Shown here: piece by piece, positions 33,879-41,205 of the stretch
How the letters are laid out: the number at the start of each line of letters is the position of its first letter
Numbering within the stretch: the stretch's first letter is position 1
Origin: an uncultured Bacteroidales bacterium
GTDB lineage: Bacteria > Bacteroidota > Bacteroidia > Bacteroidales > Paludibacteraceae
NCBI GenBank assembly: GCA_934667275.1
Contig: CAKULK010000002.1
Location: 186,001 to 250,000, forward strand
Direction: 5' to 3'
Length of the DNA stretch: 64,000 nt
Position numbers and translations under genes: made by a program
The notes under the pieces: generated by a model
Seen by the model: the letters and a program-made list of their open reading frames with translations, nothing else
What the model was told of the DNA's origin: nothing
Databases searched by the model: none

Positions 33879-34223
33879 ATGAATCAGAAAATTGCAAGAA
33901 GACTTAAAATTAAAGCCGCTATCCGTACCAAGGTGTCGGGTACTGCTGAGCGTCCTCGTCTGACCGTATTCCGCAGCAACAGCCAAATTTACGCTCAAGT
34001 CATTGATGACGAGCAAGGCAAAACCCTCGCTTCGGCATCATCGCTCAGTATCAAAGATAAAATGACCAAGACCGAGAAAGCCGCACAGGTTGGCAAACTC
34101 GTTGCTGAGGCTGCCAAGGCTGCCGGCATCGAGACCGTTGTCTTCGACCGTAACGGCTACCTCTATCACGGTCGCGTTCAATCATTAGCAGACGCTGCTC
34201 GCGAGGCAGGTCTCAAATTCTAA
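33879..34223 (+). CDS. rplR: Ribosomal protein uL18
   Basis: 114 residues. RRLKIKAAIRTKVSGTAERP and FDRNGYLYHGRVQSLADAAR with EAGLKF identify this 5S rRNA-binding protein. Confidence 0.97.
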   Translation: MNQKIARRLKIKAAIRTKVSGTAERPRLTVFRSNSQIYAQVIDDEQGKTLASASSLSIKDKMTKTEKAAQVGKLVAEAAKAAGIETVVFDRNGYLYHGRVQSLADAAREAGLKF

Positions 34224-34238
34224 AACAACAAGACTGAT

Positions 34239-34745
34239 ATGAATCGAGTTAAAACAACACAAGACCTGGAACTCAAGGAGCGCCTCGTCGCAGTTAACCG
34301 CGTAACCAAAGTTACGAAAGGTGGACGTACATTCACATTCGCAGCCATCGTTGTTGTAGGTAATGAGGCCGGCATCGTAGGCTGGGGGCTTGGCAAGGCG
34401 GGGGAAGTCACCGCTGCTATTGCCAAAGGAACCGAGGCTGCTAAAAAGAACCTCATCCAAGTACCCGTACTCAAAGGCACTGTTCCTCATGAGCAGGCTG
34501 CCAAGTTCGGTGGTGCTCGCGTTTACCTCCAACCCGCTTCGCAAGGTACCGGAGTAAAAGCCGGTGGTGCCATGCGTGCCGTATTGGAGTCCGTTGGCAT
34601 TACCGACGTATTGGCTAAGGCTAAAGGTTCTTCCAACCCTCACAACCTTGTTAAGGCCACTATCGCCGCTCTCGGAGAGATGCGCGACCCGCGTACCGTG
34701 GCTCAAAACCGTGGCGTAAGTCTATCTACAGTGTTTAACGGATAA
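34239..34745 (+). CDS. rpsE: Ribosomal protein uS5
   Basis: 168 residues. Double-stranded RNA-binding part VAVNRVTKVTKGGRTFTFAA and the GTGVKAGGAMRAVLESVGIT loop are intact. Part of the mRNA entry site. Confidence 0.98.
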   Translation: MNRVKTTQDLELKERLVAVNRVTKVTKGGRTFTFAAIVVVGNEAGIVGWGLGKAGEVTAAIAKGTEAAKKNLIQVPVLKGTVPHEQAAKFGGARVYLQPASQGTGVKAGGAMRAVLESVGITDVLAKAKGSSNPHNLVKATIAALGEMRDPRTVAQNRGVSLSTVFNG

Positions 34746-34759
34746 ATAGTTTGACAGTT

Positions 34760-34936
34760 ATGGCTAAAATCAAAATTCAGCAAGTACGCAGCATTATCCG
34801 CTGCCCGAAAGTACAGAAAGAAACGATGCAGGCTCTCGGTCTGCGTAAAATCAATGCCATCGTTGAACACGAAGCCACACCCGCTATCATGGGGATGGTG
34901 GACAAGGTTAAGCACTTGGTAAAAGTTATTGATTAA
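34760..34936 (+). CDS. rpmD: Ribosomal protein uL30
   Basis: 58 residues from MAKIKIQQVRSIIRCPKVQK; the frame is open a further three codons upstream but this ATG gives the normal length. The end GMVDKVKHLVKVID is conserved. Confidence 0.96.
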   Translation: MAKIKIQQVRSIIRCPKVQKETMQALGLRKINAIVEHEATPAIMGMVDKVKHLVKVID

Positions 34937-34956
34937 TCGTATAAAATCGTAGCATT

Positions 34957-35403
34957 ATGGAATTACATAATTTAACGCCGGCTGCTGGTTCAGTCAAGAC
35001 CGCTAAACGTATCGGCCGTGGTGCCGGTTCGGGACTCGGTGGAACTTCTACCCGTGGTCACAAGGGTGCTAAATCACGCTCGGGCTATTCCAAGAAGATT
35101 GGTTTCGAAGGTGGTCAGATGCCTATGCAGCGTCGTTTGCCGAAATTCGGTTTCCAGAACATCAACCGTGTGGAGTACAAGGCTATCAACCTTTCCACTC
35201 TGCAGGCTTTGGCGGACGAGAAACACCTCGAGAAAATCGGACTCATCGAACTGCATGAGGCCGGTTTCATCAACAAGACTACGCTCGTTAAGATTCTTGG
35301 CAACGGTACACTGACTGCTAAACTCACAGTAGAAGCCAACGCATTCAGCAAATCTGCTGAGGCTGCTATCACAGCCGCTGGCGGTACTGTCAACAAAATC
35401 TGA
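34957..35403 (+). CDS. rplO: Ribosomal protein uL15
   Basis: 148 residues. The glycine-rich N-terminus KRIGRGAGSGLGGTSTRGHK and the GFEGGQMPMQRRLPKFGFQN segment are typical. Five nucleotides before secY. Confidence 0.98.
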   Translation: MELHNLTPAAGSVKTAKRIGRGAGSGLGGTSTRGHKGAKSRSGYSKKIGFEGGQMPMQRRLPKFGFQNINRVEYKAINLSTLQALADEKHLEKIGLIELHEAGFINKTTLVKILGNGTLTAKLTVEANAFSKSAEAAITAAGGTVNKI

Positions 35404-35408
35404 TTTCT

Positions 35409-36755
35409 ATGCGTAAGTTTATAGGAACTATCAAGAATATCTGGAAGATTGAGGACCTCCGCAATCGGTTGCTGACTACGCTCTTGTTCGTACTCATCTA
35501 CCGATTCGGCTCGTTCGTCGTTCTTCCTGGTATCGATCCAACAGCACTCTCCGCTCTGCATGCGCAGACGGCGGGTGGTCTGATGGCTCTTCTGGATATG
35601 TTCTCTGGTGGCGCATTCTCCAATGCCTCTATCTTTGCATTGGGTATCATGCCCTACATCTCTGCTTCTATCGTAATCCAACTGCTCACCATTGCAGTGC
35701 CTTACTTCCAGAAGATGCAGAAAGAGGGTGAATCGGGCCGCCAGAAAATGAACCAGATTACGCGCTACCTGACGGTTGCTATCCTTTTGTTCCAAGGTCC
35801 GAGTTACTTGGTAAACCTTTCGGTACAGATGGCACAAGCAGGTCAGGCTCTCAGTATCGGTTTCAACTGGTTCACAATTTCGTCCACCATCCTGCTGTGC
35901 GCAGGCTCTATGTTTGTGATGTGGCTTGGCGAGCGCATTACCGACCGTGGTATCGGAAATGGTATCTCCTTTATCATCTTGATTGGTATCATCGCTCGTC
36001 TTCCGGGGGCTATCGTACAAGAGTTCTCGTCACGTCTCAATGATGCCGGTGGTGGTTTGATTGTGTTCATCCTCGAAATCGTTATTCTGTTGCTCGTGTT
36101 CGCATTCGCTATTATGTTGGTACAAGGTACTCGCAAGATACCTGTACAATATGCCAAGCGTATGGTGGGTAACAAACAATATGGTGGCGCACGCCAGTAC
36201 ATCCCTTTGAAGGTTAATGCCGCTAACGTGATGCCTATCATCTTTGCACAGGCTATCATGTTCATCCCTATCGCACTCGCAGGCTTCTCCGCATCCGATG
36301 GTGCCAACGCTTTCACGCGTGCGTTCATGGATAACGACGGCTTCTGGTACAACCTTGTGTTTGCTATCCTTATCGTAGCGTTCACCTATTTCTACACGGC
36401 GATTATCATCAACCCTGTGCAGATGGCGGAGAACCTCAAACTCAACAATGGCTTCATCCCGGGTGTCAAACCTGGTAAGAAGACGGCTGAGTATATTGAT
36501 ACCATTATGTCGCGCATCACATTGCCGGGTTCTATTCTCTTGGCAATCATCGCTATTCTGCCGGCTTTTGCACGTCTCTTCGGAGTAAGTATGGGCTTCG
36601 CGCAGTTCTATGGCGGTACATCGCTCCTCATTATGGTAGGTGTAATCTTGGATACGCTTCAACAAATCGAGAGCCATCTCCTTATGCGCCACTACGACGG
36701 ATTCTTTGAGTCCGGTATGCGTATCAAGGGGCGCTCTGGTGCTATGGCATATTAA
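35409..36755 (+). CDS. secY: Protein translocase subunit SecY
   Basis: 448 residues, ten hydrophobic membrane helices. The first is in LLTTLLFVLIYRFGSFVVLP; MLDMFSGGAFSN-like plug region is MALLDMFSGGAFSNASIFAL and the signature GIMPYISASIVIQLLTIAVP is intact. It forms the Sec channel through which the many signal-peptide proteins in this window pass. Directly after rplO in the spc operon. Confidence 0.97.
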   Translation: MRKFIGTIKNIWKIEDLRNRLLTTLLFVLIYRFGSFVVLPGIDPTALSALHAQTAGGLMALLDMFSGGAFSNASIFALGIMPYISASIVIQLLTIAVPYFQKMQKEGESGRQKMNQITRYLTVAILLFQGPSYLVNLSVQMAQAGQALSIGFNWFTISSTILLCAGSMFVMWLGERITDRGIGNGISFIILIGIIARLPGAIVQEFSSRLNDAGGGLIVFILEIVILLLVFAFAIMLVQGTRKIPVQYAKRMVGNKQYGGARQYIPLKVNAANVMPIIFAQAIMFIPIALAGFSASDGANAFTRAFMDNDGFWYNLVFAILIVAFTYFYTAIIINPVQMAENLKLNNGFIPGVKPGKKTAEYIDTIMSRITLPGSILLAIIAILPAFARLFGVSMGFAQFYGGTSLLIMVGVILDTLQQIESHLLMRHYDGFFESGMRIKGRSGAMAY

Positions 36756-36760
36756 TCAAA

Positions 36761-37546
36761 ATGATATACCTCAAGACTGACGAAGAAGTAGAGCGTATGC
36801 GTCGCAGTAACGACCTGCTTGGACGCGCTTTGGCGGAAGTGGCCAAAGCCGTCCAACCGGGCGTCACTACTGCACAACTTGACAAGATAGCCCACGACTA
36901 TATCTGCGACAACGGGGGTATTCCCTCTTGTCTCGGATACGAAGGCTATCCTGCCACTTTGTGTACTTCGGTTAATGACGAAGTTGTACATGGCATTCCT
37001 TCCGACAAAGTTGTTCTCCGTGATGGGGATATGATTGATGTGGATTGTTGCGTGTTGCTGGATGGTTTTCAGGCAGACTCCGCCTACACTTTCCCTGTGG
37101 GCGAAGTGGCATCGGAAACGCTCCAACTCATGCGCACCACGAAAGAAGCACTCTATATGGGTATCGCCGAAGCCGTCACTGGGCATCGTCTCGGTGACAT
37201 CGGGTTCGCTATCCAGTCTTATTGCGAAAAGGCGGGCTACTCCGTAGTGCGCGAGTTCGTAGGGCATGGTATCGGACGCGAAATGCACGAGGATCCTGAA
37301 GTGTGCAACTATGGCCGCCGTGGCAATGGTATCGTACTCAAATCGGGTATGACACTCGCCATCGAACCGATGATTAATCTTGGACGGCGCAATGTCATCT
37401 TCGAGGATAATGGTTGGACGGCGCGTACTGCCGACCGTAAACCGTCGGCGCACTACGAACTCAGTGTCTGTGTACGCAACGGCAAAGCCGACATTCTCTC
37501 TACTTTTGAGTATATCAAGGAGGTCTTGGGTAATCGTTTTATTTAA
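36761..37546 (+). CDS. map: Methionine aminopeptidase, type I
   Basis: 261 residues. It removes the initiator methionine. The five metal ligands can be placed: aspartates in DGDMIDVDC and DGFQADSAYTFPVG, histidine in FVGHGIGREMHEDPEV, and glutamates in TLAIEPMI and near the C-terminus (YELSV). Six nucleotides after secY. Confidence 0.96.
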   Translation: MIYLKTDEEVERMRRSNDLLGRALAEVAKAVQPGVTTAQLDKIAHDYICDNGGIPSCLGYEGYPATLCTSVNDEVVHGIPSDKVVLRDGDMIDVDCCVLLDGFQADSAYTFPVGEVASETLQLMRTTKEALYMGIAEAVTGHRLGDIGFAIQSYCEKAGYSVVREFVGHGIGREMHEDPEVCNYGRRGNGIVLKSGMTLAIEPMINLGRRNVIFEDNGWTARTADRKPSAHYELSVCVRNGKADILSTFEYIKEVLGNRFI

Positions 37547-37559
37547 CTACCACATCACT

Positions 37560-37778
37560 ATGGCTAAGCAAGATTCTATCGAAGTGGATGGCACCATCAC
37601 CGAGGCATTGTCCAATGCAATGTTTCGCGTGCAACTCGAAAGTGGTCACGTCATCACGGCTCACATATCCGGTAAAATGCGTATGCACTATATCAAGATT
37701 CTCCCGGGCGACCGTGTCAAAGTGGAGATGAGCCCCTATGACCTCACCAAAGGACGTATTTCGTTCCGTTATAAATAA
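37560..37778 (+). CDS. infA: Translation initiation factor IF-1
   Basis: 72 residues. OB-fold protein of the A site during initiation. MAKQDSIEVDGTITEALSNA, MFRVQLESGHVITAHISGKM and DLTKGRISFRYK are canonical; the start at 37560 gives the usual length, although the frame is open from 37380 inside map. Confidence 0.97.
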   Translation: MAKQDSIEVDGTITEALSNAMFRVQLESGHVITAHISGKMRMHYIKILPGDRVKVEMSPYDLTKGRISFRYK

Positions 37779-37797
37779 ACTCTAAAACTCTATAGAA

Positions 37798-37914
37798 ATG
37801 AAAGTTAGAGCATCTATCAAGAAGCGCAATGCGGATTGCAAAATCGTACGCCGCAAAGGTCGCTTGTATGTAATCAACAAAAAAGAACCCAAGATGAAGA
37901 TGCGTCAAGGATAA
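37798..37914 (+). CDS. rpmJ: Ribosomal protein bL36, zinc-independent form
   Basis: 38 residues, MKVRASIKKRNADCKIVRRK onward, ending KMKMRQG. Of the usual zinc ligands C11, C14, C27 and H33 only C14 remains (N11, N27, M33), so this is a zinc-free variant. Standard place between infA and rpsM. Confidence 0.95.
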   Translation: MKVRASIKKRNADCKIVRRKGRLYVINKKEPKMKMRQG

Positions 37915-37964
37915 GCATCCTGTCATGGTTAATCATTAAACAAAGTATCCTTAAGTAAATAATT

Positions 37965-38345
37965 ATGGCTATAAGAATTGTCGGTGTAGATCTGCCGCAA
38001 AACAAGTGCGGTGAAGTCGGATTGACTTACATCTACGGAATAGGTCGTTCAAGCGCAAAGAAGATCCTGGCAGAGGCAGGCGTTGACCCAAGCATCAAGG
38101 TGCAGGATTGGACGGATGACCAAGCAGCTAAAATCCGCGAAATCATCGGTGCTAAGTACAAAGTGGAAGGTGATCTTCGTTCGGAAACGTCTCTCAACAT
38201 CAAACGTTTGATGGATATCGGTTGTTACCGCGGTGTTCGTCATCGTCTTGGACTCCCAGTTCGCGGGCAATCGACGAAGAACAACGCTCGTACGCGCAAA
38301 GGTAAAAAGAAAACGGTTGCTAACAAGAAGAAAGCAACGAAGTAA
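37965..38345 (+). CDS. rpsM: Ribosomal protein uS13
   Basis: 126 residues. MAIRIVGVDLPQNKCGEVGL, the helix-two-turn-helix IKRLMDIGCYRGVRHRLGLP and the RGQSTKNNARTRKGKKK tail, which reaches the P-site tRNA, are present. Confidence 0.98.
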   Translation: MAIRIVGVDLPQNKCGEVGLTYIYGIGRSSAKKILAEAGVDPSIKVQDWTDDQAAKIREIIGAKYKVEGDLRSETSLNIKRLMDIGCYRGVRHRLGLPVRGQSTKNNARTRKGKKKTVANKKKATK

Positions 38346-38369
38346 TCAACCACTTAATATCTATCAATT

Positions 38370-38759
38370 ATGGCAAAGAAAACTGTTGCAGCTAAGAAGC
38401 GCGTTGTAAAGATTGACGGTGTTGGTCAACTTCACGTTATGTCTTCTTTCAACAATGTTATCGTAACGATTGCTAATGGTGATGGACAAGTCATCTCTTG
38501 GTCATCAGCAGGCAAGATGGGCTTCCGCGGCTCCAAAAAGAATACTCCCTATGCAGCACAGACTGCTGCAGAGGATTGCGCAAAGGTCGCTTACGACCTC
38601 GGTCTGCGCAAGGTAAAAGCGTATGTAAAGGGGCCTGGACAAGGTCGTGAGAGTGCTATCCGTGCCGTTGCTAACTCGCACATTGATGTAGTTGAGATTA
38701 TCGACGTTACCCCGATGCCTCACAACGGATGCCGTCCTCCTAAACGTCGTCGTGTATAA
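38370..38759 (+). CDS. rpsK: Ribosomal protein uS11
   Basis: 129 residues. NVIVTIANGDGQVISWSSAG, KGPGQGRESAIRAVANSHID and the C-terminal PMPHNGCRPPKRRRV are the platform-protein signatures. Confidence 0.98.
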   Translation: MAKKTVAAKKRVVKIDGVGQLHVMSSFNNVIVTIANGDGQVISWSSAGKMGFRGSKKNTPYAAQTAAEDCAKVAYDLGLRKVKAYVKGPGQGRESAIRAVANSHIDVVEIIDVTPMPHNGCRPPKRRRV

Positions 38760-38840
38760 TAATCAGTATCGTTCCTGTGGAAAGCGGGTTTTTATCATCC
38801 GCAGTCAGGGGAACATTGAACTTCTTAAACTAAAAAAATT

Positions 38841-39446
38841 ATGGCTAGATATATTGGTCCTAAATCACGTATTGCACGCCGTTTCGGTGAACCCATCTTT
38901 GGTCCTGACAAAGTGCTTGACAAGCGCAACTATGCTCCCGGACAACACGGTGTTAACCGCCGCAAAAAGAACTCTGAGTATGGCACACAGTTAGCAGAGA
39001 AGCAAAAGGCTAAATACACTTATGGTGTATTGGAGCGTCAGTTCCGCCTCCTCTTCGCGCAGGCTTCGCGTATCAAGGGTGTCACGGGTGAGATTCTGCT
39101 CCAACTGCTTGAGTCTCGTCTCGACAATGTTGTTTATCGTCTTGGTATCGCTCCTACCCGTGCTGCTGCACGCCAACTCGTTAGCCACCGCCATATCACC
39201 GTTGATGGCAAGGTGGTCAATATTCCATCCTATCAGGTAAAACCCGGTCAAGTAGTGGCTGTCCGCGAAAAGTCTAAGTCGCTTGAGGTTATTGCTGCTT
39301 CTCTGGATGGTTTCAACCATAGCAAGTATAACTGGCTGGAGTGGAATGAGGCCGACAAAGCAGGCAAGTTCCTCAATATCCCGCCACGTGAGGAGATCCC
39401 TGAGAATATCAAGGAGCAATTAATCGTCGAGTTGTACTCTAAATAA
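38841..39446 (+). CDS. rpsD: Ribosomal protein uS4
   Basis: 201 residues. ARYIGPKSRIARRFGEPIFG start; S4 RNA-binding domain RLGIAPTRAAARQLVSHRHI follows. The N-terminal cysteine motif is absent, so this is a zinc-free S4. In other bacteria S4 represses the alpha operon. Confidence 0.97.
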   Translation: MARYIGPKSRIARRFGEPIFGPDKVLDKRNYAPGQHGVNRRKKNSEYGTQLAEKQKAKYTYGVLERQFRLLFAQASRIKGVTGEILLQLLESRLDNVVYRLGIAPTRAAARQLVSHRHITVDGKVVNIPSYQVKPGQVVAVREKSKSLEVIAASLDGFNHSKYNWLEWNEADKAGKFLNIPPREEIPENIKEQLIVELYSK

Positions 39447-39457
39447 CAAATAAATTC

Positions 39458-40456
39458 ATGGCAATATTAGATTTTATTAAACCTGACAAGGTGATCATGT
39501 TGGATTCGAGCAACTATCGCGGAGTTTTTGAATTCCGTCCGCTCGAGCCGGGTTATGGTATCACAGTAGGTAACGCTATCCGCCGCGTTCTTATCGGTTC
39601 GCTCGAGGGCTTTGCCATCTGTTCAATTAAGATCAATGGTATTGATCATGAATTTGCTACTATCCCAGGTGTCATCACCGATGTAACCAACCTTATCCTC
39701 AATCTCAAGCAAGTCCGCTTTATCCGCAAAGAGGGAGTCGAAGCCGATGGCGAGACCATTCGTATGCACATCAAGGGCAATTCCAACACATCCTTGTTTG
39801 CTGGCGAACTTAATTCTTACCTCCAGTCGTTCGACGTACTCAACCCTGAACTTCTCTTGGCTGAGATGGACGAATCTGCTGACTTTGAGATGGAGATTAC
39901 TATCAACAAGGGACGCGGATATGTATCTGCTGACGAGAATCGCCACCCCAATGATGCCATTGGTGTGCTCGCTATCGATAGCATCTACACTCCTATCCGC
40001 AATGTCAAGTACAGCATCGACCCCTACCGTGTAGAGCAACGCACCGACTACGAGAAACTCACACTTGAGATTCTCACCGACGGTTCCATCACGCCGAAGG
40101 ATGCGCTTAAAGAGGCGGCTAAAATCCTTATCTTCCATTTTATGCTCTTCTCCGATGAGAAGATTATTATTGAGGATCAGGAGAAACCGGCTACCAACTC
40201 GTTTGACGAGGAACACCTTCGTATGCGCCAACTGCTCAACCAGCGTCTTGCCGATATGGACCTCTCTGTGCGTGCCCTCAACTGCTTGAAGGCGGCAGAG
40301 GTCGATACCCTCGGACAATTGGTTCGCTACCATCGTGCCGACTTGCTCAAGTTCCGTAATTTTGGTAAGAAGTCTCTCACCGAATTGGACGAACTGCTCG
40401 AACGCAATGGATTGGCTTTCGGTATGGATATTAGCAGATACAAACTCAACGACTAA
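39458..40456 (+). CDS. rpoA: RNA polymerase alpha subunit
   Basis: 332 residues. N-terminal dimerisation domain (GVFEFRPLEPGYGITVGNAI, RRVLIGSLEG) and C-terminal domain (RALNCLKAAEVDTLGQLVRY, LLKFRNFGKKSLTELDELLE), which contacts activators and UP elements. Standard position after rpsD. Confidence 0.98.
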   Translation: MAILDFIKPDKVIMLDSSNYRGVFEFRPLEPGYGITVGNAIRRVLIGSLEGFAICSIKINGIDHEFATIPGVITDVTNLILNLKQVRFIRKEGVEADGETIRMHIKGNSNTSLFAGELNSYLQSFDVLNPELLLAEMDESADFEMEITINKGRGYVSADENRHPNDAIGVLAIDSIYTPIRNVKYSIDPYRVEQRTDYEKLTLEILTDGSITPKDALKEAAKILIFHFMLFSDEKIIIEDQEKPATNSFDEEHLRMRQLLNQRLADMDLSVRALNCLKAAEVDTLGQLVRYHRADLLKFRNFGKKSLTELDELLERNGLAFGMDISRYKLND

Positions 40457-40519
40457 TTCAACTCGGGGGTTGCTTGTTCTCTCAACATTCAACCCTCAAC
40501 TCTAAACTAAAAAACAACA

Positions 40520-40993
40520 ATGAGACATAATAAGAAATTCAATCATCTTGGCCGTAAAGCCGCTCACCGCGGTGCTATGCTGTCCAATATGGCTTGCTCG
40601 CTTATCATGCACAAGCGTATTACGACTACATTGGCTAAGGCAAAGGCTCTCCGCATCTATGTTGAGCCTATCCTCACTCGTGCTAAGGAAGACACTACGG
40701 CTAATCGTCGTCTCGTCTTCGCTGAACTCAAGCAGAAAGAGGCAGTTACCGAACTCTTCCAAAACGTTAGCGAGAAAATAGCTAACCGTCCTGGAGGCTA
40801 CACTCGTATCCTTCGTACCGGCTTCCGTCTGGGTGATGCTGCTGAGATGTGTATCATCGAACTCGTTGACTACAACGAGAATATGCTCAAAGCCGCTGCT
40901 AAGCCTGCCGCTAAGAAGACTACACGTCGTGCCGGCAAGAAAACTGCTCCTAAGTCAGAGGCTGCACCTGCAGAAGAGGTTAAGGCTGAGTAA
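40520..40993 (+). CDS. rplQ: Ribosomal protein bL17 with Lys/Ala-rich tail
   Basis: 157 residues. MRHNKKFNHLGRKAAHRGAM and YTRILRTGFRLGDAAEMCII are conserved; the last 35 residues are an Ala/Lys/Glu tail (KPAAKKTTRRAGKKTAPKSE) found in the phylum. Last gene of the cluster, followed by a terminator. Confidence 0.97.
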   Translation: MRHNKKFNHLGRKAAHRGAMLSNMACSLIMHKRITTTLAKAKALRIYVEPILTRAKEDTTANRRLVFAELKQKEAVTELFQNVSEKIANRPGGYTRILRTGFRLGDAAEMCIIELVDYNENMLKAAAKPAAKKTTRRAGKKTAPKSEAAPAEEVKAE

Positions 40994-41028
40994 TATTTCG
41001 GTTGAGCAACATCAACCGCATCCGAAGA
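40994..41028 (+). other. Small hairpin directly after rplQ
   Basis: CGGTTGA (40999-41005) pairs with TCAACCG (41012-41018) across a 6-base loop, five nt after the stop codon. It may protect the transcript's 3' end together with the following terminator. Confidence 0.5.
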
Positions 41029-41062
41029 GACTGCCAACACATGCGGTTGGCAGTCCCTTTTT
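41029..41062 (+). terminator. Rho-independent terminator of the ribosomal cluster
   Basis: GACTGCCAAC (41029-41038) pairs with GTTGGCAGTC (41046-41055) over a short loop, followed by CCTTTTT. Confidence 0.88.
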
Positions 41063-41081
41063 GTCCTACAATTTTCGGAGA

Positions 41082-41144
41082 CGCGGATGTTCTCTCGGGG
41101 TCCCCGTAAGCCTGCGGGCGAAACGGGGTGCTCTCTCGTCCGCG
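41082..41144. repeat. 63-bp GC-rich palindromic element
   Basis: Outer arms CGCGGA (41082-41087) and TCCGCG (41139-41144); inner palindrome CGGGGTCCCCG (41096-41106) whose arm also recurs at 41124-41128; and paired direct copies TGTTCTCTCG / TGCTCTCTCG. It stands between the terminator and the restriction gene. Confidence 0.65.
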
Positions 41145-41205
41145 GTATAGAAGTGACAGTATCTTCTCAAATAATTAAAAACCGAAATTACCCGTTTTTA
41201 TTACG

